Below are positions 26,551 to 35,999 of a stretch of 35,999 bases of DNA, piece after piece (position 1 is the stretch's first letter; each line of letters begins with the position of its first letter). A program made the position numbers and the translations under genes. The stretch lies in contig CAIWZS010000247.1 in NCBI GenBank assembly GCA_903917235.1, positions 1 to 35,999 of the forward strand, written 5' to 3'. The stretch comes from an uncultured Planctomycetaceae bacterium. GTDB lineage: Bacteria > Planctomycetota > Planctomycetia > Pirellulales > UBA1268. The notes under the pieces are model-generated. The model ran no database searches. It saw only the letters and a program-made list of their open reading frames with translations, and was not told the DNA's origin.

Positions 26551-27589
26551 ATCCTGTGAACGCTTCACACGCCCGGGTCGCCATCTTCGACGGCCCCGGG
26601 AGACCGTTTCGCCTCGCGGATCTGGAGATCCCGTCGCGGCTCGACCCGGGCGAACTGGTCGTCGAACTCTCGCTCGCGACGATCTGCGGCTCCGATCTGC
26701 ACACGCATGCCGGAACCCGCCGGGAGCCGACTCCCTGCGTGCTCGGCCACGAGGGTGTGGGGACGGTCGTGGCGGCGGCCGCCGACCGCACGACCTGGCT
26801 TGGAAAGCGGGTGACGTGGAGCTCGACCGACTCCTGTGGCCGTTGCCCCGCATGCACGACGTGGAGACTGCCGCAGAAGTGCGCTCGTGTCTTCAAGTAC
26901 GGCCACGTGTCCCTGAACGAGGCCCGCGGCCTGCACGGCAGTTACGCCTCCCATCTCGTCATCCGCGGCGGAACGCACCTCGTGGAGGTGCCGGACCACG
27001 TGCCGGACGCCGTGGCGGCATCGCTCAACTGCTCGCTGGCCACCATGGCCAATGTCACCGAACGGCTGCCCGATCCGTGCGCGGTGGCCGTGGTTCAGGG
27101 GGCGGGTCTGCTCGGGCTCCATGGCTGCGGTCTGCTCCGTGCCGCTGGCGTCGGTCGCGTGATCGTGGTCGATCCCGATGAAGGCCGCCTGGCCCGGGTG
27201 GCCGAGTTCGGGGGGGAACCGGCCCGAAGCCACGAGGTGCCCGATCGCGCGGCCGACGTGGTCATCGAGGTCGCCGGTGCCGCCGCCGTGGTTCCCGAGG
27301 GCCTGCGGATGCTCAGGCCCGGGGGCATTACCTGTTCGTCGGCATGGTGCATCCACGATCGCTGCTCGACCTCACCGGCGAGGCGGTCATCCGCGGCTGC
27401 ATCAGCCTGCGGGGTTTTCACAACTACGCACCCCGCCACCTCGACCAGGCGGTGTCCTTTGCCGGACACTCCACACTGCCGTGGAGCTCGCTGGTGAGTC
27501 CGCCACTTCCCCTCGCTTCGCTCGACGAGGCCTTCGCGCTCGCGGCGACGCGACGGTGGCCCCGGGTGGCCGTCTCGACACGGGCCTGA
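26547..27589 (+). CDS. Phosphonate-catabolism-associated zinc alcohol dehydrogenase (TIGR03366-like), disrupted by an apparent 1-nt deletion near 27321-27325
   Basis: TICGSDLHTHAG, VLGHEGVGTVV, structural zinc cysteines CGRCPACTTWRLPQKC, Rossmann region VVQGAGLLGLHGCGLLRAAGVGRVIVVD. The continuation HYLFVGMVHPRSLLDLTGEAVIRGCISLRGFHNYAPRHLDQAVSF is in another frame. Overlaps the phnX stop (ATGA). Confidence 0.85.
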
Positions 27590-27676
27590 CACGGCCGTCC
27601 TTTTCCGCTCCGAGGCCATCGGCATGGCGCATCACACCCTCGAGACGATGGTCGCCACCTGCCGCCGAGGGAATCC

Positions 27677-28984
27677 ATGACGGACGGCACGAGGCTCGGG
27701 CGCCTCATGGCGCGGCCCTGGTTCTTCACGCTCTGGACCGTGGCGGCCACCTTTGGCTGCTACGCCTGCATGTACGGCTTTCGAAAGCCCTTGACGGCGG
27801 CCGGATTCGGCGAGCCCGAAACCAAGGCGTGGCTGGTCACCGCACAGGTGCTCGGGTACGCGGTCTCCAAGTTCCTCGGCATCAAGGTGATCGCCGAAAT
27901 GTCGCCGGCGAGCCGATCACGGACCCTGCTGGCGATCATCGGCTGTGCGCAGGCGATGCTGCTCGTGTTCGCGCTGGCCCCGGCCCCCCTCGATGCGGCC
28001 TGCCTCTTCGGCAACGGCCTCGCGCTCGGGTTGGTCTTCGGGCTCGTCCTCGGATTCGTGGAGGGACGGCAGCTCACCGAGCTGTTCGTGGCGGGGCTGT
28101 GCGCGAGTTTCATTCTCGCCGACGGCGTGGCGAAGACGATCGGCGCCGCACTGCTGCACCGCGGTGTCGCCGAACGATGGATGCCCTTCACGGCGGGCAT
28201 GCTCTGCCTCCCGCCCCTGATCGCCTTCGTGTGGATGCTCGGCCGGATTCCGCCCCCGTCACGGCACGACGAGCGTGCACGGTCCCATCGCCCGCCCATG
28301 ACCGTGGCGGAGCGTGTCGGTCTCTTGCAGCGGCACGGTGTCGGCCTGCTGGCGATCGTCGTCGCCTACCTCCTGATCACCATCCTGCGCAGCATTCGCG
28401 GCGACTTCGCGCCCGAGATCTGGGCCGGGATGGGGATCCAGCCGCAGGCGGCCGTCTTCACCCAGTCGGAACTCTGGGTGGCTCTGCTCGTCGTGGCCGC
28501 CAACGGGGCCCTCGTGCTGGTGAAGGACAATCGCCGCGCGTTCTTCATCGGGCTGCTGCTGTCCGGTGGCGGCATGGTGCTGGGGCTGGTCTCGCTCGGG
28601 GCCTATCGCGTCGGCTTCCTCTCGCCGTTCACCTTCATGGTCGTGCTGGGAGCCGGCCTGTACGTGCCCTATGTGGCGGTGCATACGACGGTCTTCGAAC
28701 GGCTCATCGGCCTCACGCGCGAGCGGGCCAATCTGGGGTTTCTCATCTACGTGGCCGACGCCTCCGGGTATCTCGGCTACGGCGCGGTGATGTCGGGCCG
28801 CAGCCTGTTTCCCGCCCACGAGCAGTTCCTCGGCTTCTTCATCGGCACGTCGGCGGTCCTGCTCGGGGCCGCGTTCGCGTGCGTGTGCGTCGCCATGGGG
28901 ATCTACGCCCACCGCATCGGGCTCCTGACCAAGACGAGCGCGTCGTGCGGCCTCGTGCTGCTCCTCCTCGCTCGCGGCGTGTGA
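27677..28984 (+). CDS. MFS-type transporter, DUF5690-like
   Basis: 435 aa with ~12 hydrophobic segments; MARPWFFTLWTVAATFGCYACMYGFRKPLTAAGF; ITILRSIRGDFAPEIWAGMG; FGxxYVADASGYLGYG-like region. Confidence 0.8.
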   Translation: MTDGTRLGRLMARPWFFTLWTVAATFGCYACMYGFRKPLTAAGFGEPETKAWLVTAQVLGYAVSKFLGIKVIAEMSPASRSRTLLAIIGCAQAMLLVFALAPAPLDAACLFGNGLALGLVFGLVLGFVEGRQLTELFVAGLCASFILADGVAKTIGAALLHRGVAERWMPFTAGMLCLPPLIAFVWMLGRIPPPSRHDERARSHRPPMTVAERVGLLQRHGVGLLAIVVAYLLITILRSIRGDFAPEIWAGMGIQPQAAVFTQSELWVALLVVAANGALVLVKDNRRAFFIGLLLSGGGMVLGLVSLGAYRVGFLSPFTFMVVLGAGLYVPYVAVHTTVFERLIGLTRERANLGFLIYVADASGYLGYGAVMSGRSLFPAHEQFLGFFIGTSAVLLGAAFACVCVAMGIYAHRIGLLTKTSASCGLVLLLLARGV

Positions 28985-29033
28985 TCCGCACGCAGGTATC
29001 GATCGGAAGGCCACGGGTGCCGTGTGCGTTCCG

Positions 29034-30104
29034 TCAGGCGAGGACGACCCGCGGCACCTCGGTCGCCGCGGAACGCACGGTGCCGATCGGGCAGCTCTCC
29101 TGGCCGAGATCGGCCAGCCGCCGCATGATCCCCTCGGCGGCGTGCGGCGCGACGACCAGCACCATGCCGATGCCCATGTTGAACACGCGCTCCATCTCGT
29201 CGTCCGCGATGCGTCCGAGCCGCTGCACCCACGGGAAGACGGCCGGCACGGGCCAGCTGCCGCGCTGGAGCACCACCTGCACGTGCTCCGGCACGATCCG
29301 GCCGAGATTCTCCACGAGACCGCCGCCCGTGATGTGGGCGATGCCGTGGACCACCTGACCATCGCGGTCGTGCGCGAGGGCGGTCCGCACGGCGCGGGCG
29401 TAGAGCCGCGTCGGTTCGAGGAGGACGTCGCCGACCGTGCGGCCGCCGAAGTCGGGCAGGATCTCGCCGCACGTCAGCCCGCCCATGTCGAAGACGGCCT
29501 GACGCACGAGGCTGTAGCCGTTGGAGTGCAGCCCGCTCGATGCCAGGCCGAGCGCCACGTCACCCGCCGCGATGGCACGGCCGTCCACGAGCCGCCGACG
29601 CTCCACGACGCCCACGCAGAACCCCGCGAGGTCGTACTCGCCGCGCTGGTACATGTCGGGCAGGATCGCCGTCTCGCCCCCGACCAGCGCGCAGTCGCAG
29701 GCGGCGCAGGCGTCGGCGATGCCCCGCACGATCTGCTCGAGGAGGGCCGGGTCGTCGTGCGAGAGCGCCACGTAGTCGAGGAAGAAGAGCGGCTCGGCAC
29801 CGGTGCAGAGGCAGTCGTTGACGCTCATCGCCACGAGGTCGATGCCGACGGTGTGATGGACGCCTGCGGTGACCGCGACCTTGAGCTTCGTGCCGACGCC
29901 GTCGGTGCACGACACCAGCAGGGGCTGCTCGTAGCCGCGCGCGAAGAGGCCCGGCAGGTCGAGCGCGAAGAGCGCCGCGAAGCCTCCCTCGGCGCCGAGC
30001 ACGCGCGGGCAGTGCGTGCGGCGCAGGTGGGCCGGCAGTCTCGCCATGCCCTCGCGGTAGAGGGCGAGATCGACACCGGCCGAGGAGTAGGTGGCTCCGC
30101 TCAC
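29034..30104 (-). CDS. purM: Phosphoribosylformylglycinamidine cyclo-ligase (GTG start)
   Basis: VSGATYSSAGVDLALYREG..., LLVSCTDGVGTKLKVAVTAGVHHTVGIDLVAMSVNDCLCTGAEPLFFLDYVA, ALVGGETAILPDMYQRGEYDLAGFCVG, HITGGGLVENLGRIVPE. Confidence 0.97.
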   Translation of the reverse strand: MSGATYSSAGVDLALYREGMARLPAHLRRTHCPRVLGAEGGFAALFALDLPGLFARGYEQPLLVSCTDGVGTKLKVAVTAGVHHTVGIDLVAMSVNDCLCTGAEPLFFLDYVALSHDDPALLEQIVRGIADACAACDCALVGGETAILPDMYQRGEYDLAGFCVGVVERRRLVDGRAIAAGDVALGLASSGLHSNGYSLVRQAVFDMGGLTCGEILPDFGGRTVGDVLLEPTRLYARAVRTALAHDRDGQVVHGIAHITGGGLVENLGRIVPEHVQVVLQRGSWPVPAVFPWVQRLGRIADDEMERVFNMGIGMVLVVAPHAAEGIMRRLADLGQESCPIGTVRSAATEVPRVVLA

Positions 30105-30228
30105 GCGGGTATCATCGCCGGGGAATTCCGGCCCGCAAGGCCGCCGCGTCGCGCCGCGTGTGCACCGAAGCGCGATCCGCGGTGACGCGCGGTGACGCGT
30201 CGCCGCGCCGGTCGACACCGGTGGTATC

Positions 30229-32451
<2,223 letters not shown>

Positions 32452-32519
32452 CGGCTACCCTTACCAGAGTCGGTCGCGCGGCCAGCCGTCGTTCCCCCCG
32501 CCCTCCCCGGAGCTTCTCG

Positions 32520-33119
32520 ATGTCGCCCTCCCGCCTCTCTCTGCCCCGTGCCGGCCTGGCCGGCACGCTCTCTGTGCTCGTCGTCGGCATCGCCGCTTTG
32601 TGGGGATGTGCCCCGGCGACGGCGCCGAAGCCTCCGGCCGGCCCCATGGCCGGCGGCGATGGCCATGCCGACCACGACCATGATCACGACCACGATCATG
32701 CGAAGCACGACCATGGGGACAAGGACGGGAAGGACGCCCACGGCGATCACGACCATCCGGAGACGCTGGCGGAGGGCGTCGCGGAGCTCGAGACGCTGCT
32801 TGCGGACGTCGGCGAGAAACTTGGGTCGGGGGCGAAGGATGCGGCGGATGATGCCGTGCATGCCGCCGGACACCTCCTCGAGGATTTGAGGGGACTGCTG
32901 GAGAAACAGGAGCTGGCCGCCGATCTCAAGGAGGCGGGTGGCAAGGCGCTCGACGAGCTCTTCGAGTGCTTTGACAAGCTCGACGTCGCCCTCCACGCCG
33001 GCGCCGATGCCAAGGAGACCCCGGCCGAGGTGCATGCGTCGCTCGAGGAGCGGTTCAAGGCGGCGCTGGGCTCGCTCAAGGAGCGGTTCGCCACGCGAGC
33101 CGCCGCGGAGGAAAACTGA
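32520..33119 (+). CDS. Putative His-rich lipoprotein
   Basis: MSPSRLSLPRAGLAGTLSVLVVGIAALWGC (lipobox-like LWGC), then GHADHDHDHDHDHAKHDHGDKDGKDAHGDHDH and a long helical Ala/Glu/Lys/Leu-rich region. Confidence 0.65.
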   Translation: MSPSRLSLPRAGLAGTLSVLVVGIAALWGCAPATAPKPPAGPMAGGDGHADHDHDHDHDHAKHDHGDKDGKDAHGDHDHPETLAEGVAELETLLADVGEKLGSGAKDAADDAVHAAGHLLEDLRGLLEKQELAADLKEAGGKALDELFECFDKLDVALHAGADAKETPAEVHASLEERFKAALGSLKERFATRAAAEEN

Positions 33120-33121
33120 TC

Positions 33122-33682
33122 ATGAATCGGATTCGCACGGTCATGGGATCCGTCGGCGGTGGAGCACGCGGTGTGGCGACCGCCCTGGTGGCCGCCGCGA
33201 CCGTCCTTGCAGCGACGGCGGTACGAGCGGAGTTCGACGTCGCCGCGGCACGGGGTCGGCTCGTGCTGGCCGACGAACCCGCCGGGGCACTGTCGCTCAC
33301 CGCGGCGAAGGAAAAGCTCACACCCGAGCCGCAGCCGATCGTCGTCGTCGGCCGGATCGGTGGCCGTGGCATGGACCCCTTCGTGAAGGGCAAGGCGTCA
33401 TTCTCCCTCGTCGAGATGCCCGACGGCCACGCGTCGAAGCCGGGACACAAGGCGGATGACTGCCCCTTCTGCAAGAAGCGCGCGGCCAGCGCGCCGATCG
33501 CGGCGGTGCAGTTCGTCGGGGAGGATGGCGCGGAACTTCCGATCGACGCCCGCGCGCTCTTCGGCGTGAAGGAGGGGCAGGACGTGGTGATCCGTGGCAG
33601 CGGCAGGTTCGACCCGAAGCTCGGCATCCCCGTCATCCAACTGACGGGCGACGGCATCCACGTGCGGCCGGCGGCGAAGTGA
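33122..33682 (+). CDS. Secreted small protein with CPFC motif, possibly OB-fold-like
   Basis: Signal peptide (GVATALVAAATVLAATAVRAEF), PIVVVGRIGGRGMDPFVKGKASFSLVEMPD, DDCPFCKKR, GQDVVIRGSGRFDPKLGIPVIQLTGDGIHV. Confidence 0.65.
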   Translation: MNRIRTVMGSVGGGARGVATALVAAATVLAATAVRAEFDVAAARGRLVLADEPAGALSLTAAKEKLTPEPQPIVVVGRIGGRGMDPFVKGKASFSLVEMPDGHASKPGHKADDCPFCKKRAASAPIAAVQFVGEDGAELPIDARALFGVKEGQDVVIRGSGRFDPKLGIPVIQLTGDGIHVRPAAK

Positions 33683-34224
33683 GCGCGGTTCCGCTGCGGG
33701 GCCGTGATCCCGACGCGACGTGGCCGACGGCGCCCCCGCGCGCCGCGTTCAAGGAATGGGCCGTCGTCTGCCGTGCCCTCGCGGCCGGGCGGCAGGACGT
33801 GATCCTGCGCAAGGGCGGCATCGTGGAACCGGGTGGCGGGTTCCGGGTCGAGCACGACGCCTTCCTGCTGCTCCCGACGTTCCTCCACCAGTCGGCGGAG
33901 AGCCTCGTGGCGGACGCCCGCGACCTGCTCGCCGACATCGACGCCGATCGTCCGCCGGAAGGCACGGTCGTGTTCCGTCATGCGGCCCGTGTGCGGGAGT
34001 CACGCCGGCTCGAGTCGCTGCGTCAGCTCGCCGCGTACCGTGGCCGCCACGTCTGGTCCGACGCCGTCGTCGAGGAGCGCTTCCACCGTTGGGGCGACGG
34101 TGTCCATCTGCTCGTCGTCGACGTGGCCCGGCTGCCCGAGCCGCTCACCCTCCCCTGGCGCGAGTCCTACGGCGGCTGCCGCTCATGGGCGGACGTGGTG
34201 GACGCACCGACCGGCATACGCTGA
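33679..34224 (+). CDS. DUF1802-like protein (GTG start overlapping previous stop)
   Basis: AFKEWAVVCRALAAGRQDVILRKGGIVEPGGGFRVEHDAFLLLPTFLHQSAESL; LPWRESYGGCRSW. Confidence 0.75.
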   Translation: MSAVPLRGRDPDATWPTAPPRAAFKEWAVVCRALAAGRQDVILRKGGIVEPGGGFRVEHDAFLLLPTFLHQSAESLVADARDLLADIDADRPPEGTVVFRHAARVRESRRLESLRQLAAYRGRHVWSDAVVEERFHRWGDGVHLLVVDVARLPEPLTLPWRESYGGCRSWADVVDAPTGIR

Positions 34225-34340
34225 ATCGGTCATGCCTGCCGCGATGCTCTTCGGGTCGCGTGCGCAGGGCACACACACGGCATGTTTCGACGTCGATCTG
34301 GGCGGCCCCTATGCCGGCCTGGCCGCTCGCGCACCCCTGT

Positions 34341-34371
34341 TTGACGCAGCAACGGGTACGTCAAGTACAAT
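34341..34371 (+). promoter_or_regulatory. Candidate promoter for the Uma2-like gene
   Basis: TTGACG (34341-34346), 19-bp spacer, TACAAT (34366-34371), followed 44 bp later by GTG 34415 preceded by CAGGAG. Confidence 0.4.
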
Positions 34372-34414
34372 TCGTCATTCGGGAGTCGAGAGCGTCTGCC
34401 CGCAGGAGTTTGGC

Positions 34415-34945
34415 GTGAGCACGGCCCCGCGATACCTGCCGCACTACACCGTGGCCGATTACGCTGCGTGGAAGGGCGATTGGGAGTTGCTCGACGGGGT
34501 CGCCGTGGCGATGACCCCCAGCCCGTTTGGACCGCATGCAGAGCGACTCTCCCGCCTGGCGGCCGTGTTGTGGAACGCGATCGATGCCGCCGGCTGCCGG
34601 GCGACCGTGCTCGCGGAAATCGATTGGATCGTGACCAACGACACCGTGGTGCGGCCGGACATCGTGGTCGTGTGTGGCCCGGCCCCGCGACACCATGTCG
34701 AAGAGCCACCGGCGCTCGTGGCCGAGATTCTCTCCGCGGCGACTCGTGATCGCGACCTGACGGTGAAACGGGAACTGTATGAGGCGAACGGCGTGCCCTG
34801 GTATTGGATCGTGGATCCCGATCACGCCGAGCCGTCCCTGCTGCGGCTGGGAGAGAACGGCCGGTACCAGCCCGTGCCGGCCCGCGGTCGGCGCGAACTC
34901 GATCTCTGCCCCGATTGCAGGATCTCGCTCGACTTCCGTGGCTGA
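34415..34945 (+). CDS. Uma2/DUF820-family putative restriction-endonuclease-fold protein
   Basis: YTVADYAAWKGDWELLDGVAVAMTPSPFGPHAERLSRLAAVLWNA...EIDWIVTNDTVVRPDIVVVCG...PPALVAEILSAATRDRDLTVKRELYEANGVPWYWIVDPD. Confidence 0.88.
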   Translation: MSTAPRYLPHYTVADYAAWKGDWELLDGVAVAMTPSPFGPHAERLSRLAAVLWNAIDAAGCRATVLAEIDWIVTNDTVVRPDIVVVCGPAPRHHVEEPPALVAEILSAATRDRDLTVKRELYEANGVPWYWIVDPDHAEPSLLRLGENGRYQPVPARGRRELDLCPDCRISLDFRG

Positions 34946-34982
34946 ACCAGGAGTCGTGATGGGTGCGACGTCAGCGCCGAGT

Positions 34983-35999
34983 TTAGCGGCCCCGTCGCCG
35001 TGGAGTGACCGAAAACAGGGTGGGTGACGCGCCGTCGATCTCGCCGGCGGCGAGGCTGCCCCACACGCGCATCGGCACCCGCACACGCGAGACGTTGCCG
35101 GCGACGTCCACCTGACGCACCCGCACGTTGTTGCGTCCGGCACGCGGCTCGAGTGACTCCGTCCAGGCTCGGCCGTTGACCGAATACTCGACCCGCGCCC
35201 CGGGCTCGATCCCCGCGACCGTGAGGCTCCCCTCCGAGATGGAGAGGGCCACGGGCGTGTCCCCGCCGGCGACGACGGCCATGCGCGGGGCGAGCGGCCG
35301 CGACCGGTCGAGCGTGAATGTGAAGGTCGTCGCGGGCGAGGCGAGTCCGTCACGATCGACCTGACGGACGAGCACCGTGTTGCTGCCCGGACGCGCGCGA
35401 AACCCGCGTCGCCAGGTCTCGCCCCCGTCGCGTGAATACTCGGCCCGGAAACCGGGGGCCGTGTCGACGCGCAGCCGGCCGTCGCGCGTGATGCGATCCT
35501 CGGCACTGTGGCCGGTGTCCCGGACGAGATGCACCTCGGGCGCGGCCGCGGGCGCCCCGAGTCCGCGAAGCAGGGCGGACCAATCGCCTGACCCGGACAC
35601 GCTGCCCTCCGCTGCCCAGTCGGGTGCCTGCACCATCACCATCACCATCGTCGTGAACATGATTTCCATGTTCGATCGGCTGCGGAACACCACGAATGCC
35701 GATTGGCTGCCGTCCGTCGGCTCCGCCTGCGCATCGAACGTGTCGAACGGGACCGGTTCGGAACCGCCGAGCAGGCTGCCGTCGCCGGCGTAGACCACCG
35801 TCGAGGAGGTGCTCTCCGATCCGCCGTCGGCGAAGAGCTGCATGGCGGGATCGACGACCGAGTCGGGGTTGAGGCGCAGCCAGAGCGGCATCGCGGTGAA
35901 TGACGACGTCTCGCCGGTCGAATAATCCGTGATCCACAGGACGATGACACCCGCGTCTCCCTGCTGCGCGTCGACCAGCCAGGCCGCGTTGCCGGGACC
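34983..35999 (-). CDS. C-terminal portion of a secreted/surface protein with tandem Ig-like repeats; open at window edge
   Basis: Frame is open to 35999 (GPGNAAWLVDAQQGDAGVIVLWITDYSTGETSSFTAMPLWLRLNPDS...). Repeated VEYSxxGxxW...GxNxVxVRQVDxxG units. Confidence 0.75.
   Translation of the reverse strand, partial: GPGNAAWLVDAQQGDAGVIVLWITDYSTGETSSFTAMPLWLRLNPDSVVDPAMQLFADGGSESTSSTVVYAGDGSLLGGSEPVPFDTFDAQAEPTDGSQSAFVVFRSRSNMEIMFTTMVMVMVQAPDWAAEGSVSGSGDWSALLRGLGAPAAAPEVHLVRDTGHSAEDRITRDGRLRVDTAPGFRAEYSRDGGETWRRGFRARPGSNTVLVRQVDRDGLASPATTFTFTLDRSRPLAPRMAVVAGGDTPVALSISEGSLTVAGIEPGARVEYSVNGRAWTESLEPRAGRNNVRVRQVDVAGNVSRVRVPMRVWGSLAAGEIDGASPTLFSVTPRRRGR

Noticed and set aside
32664-32760. GACCATGATCACGACCACGATCAT repeat considered as a regulatory repeat
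   Set aside because: Explained by the His/Asp-rich coding tract of the 32520 gene.
35634-35652. CACCATCACCATCACCATC short repeat
   Set aside because: Codes for MVMVMV in the minus-strand protein; too short to be notable.

Overview
GC-rich 36 kb chromosomal segment. Gene families point to a planctomycete: PSD1/DUF1549-DUF1553 cytochrome, DUF1501, sulfatases and multiple GroELs. Left to right it holds: a chaperonin cluster (3' end of groEL, groES, second groEL, dnaJ, grpE, FmdB-type zinc ribbon, yacG); a membrane protein; a minus-strand trio (zincin metalloprotease, T-loop-less PII-like protein, degenerate receiver domain); an APH-like phosphotransferase; DsbD with a duplicated N-terminal domain; a sulfatase; a secreted hypothetical; a PSD1/DUF1501 pair; a DUF885 peptidase; a C-terminal sulfatase remnant; a tightly packed phosphonate-catabolism operon (TIGR03364-type FAD oxidoreductase, phnX, associated alcohol dehydrogenase, then an MFS transporter) with no phnW in the window; purM; glgX; a small operon (His-rich lipoprotein, secreted CPFC protein, DUF1802); a Uma2-family protein; and the C-terminal part of an Ig-like repeat protein. 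The best candidate for a system of interest is the phosphonate module. Its alcohol dehydrogenase carries an apparent one-base deletion in a G run. No rRNA, tRNA, CRISPR array or intact transposon was recognised. Family assignments were made by eye from translated motifs; no searches were run.
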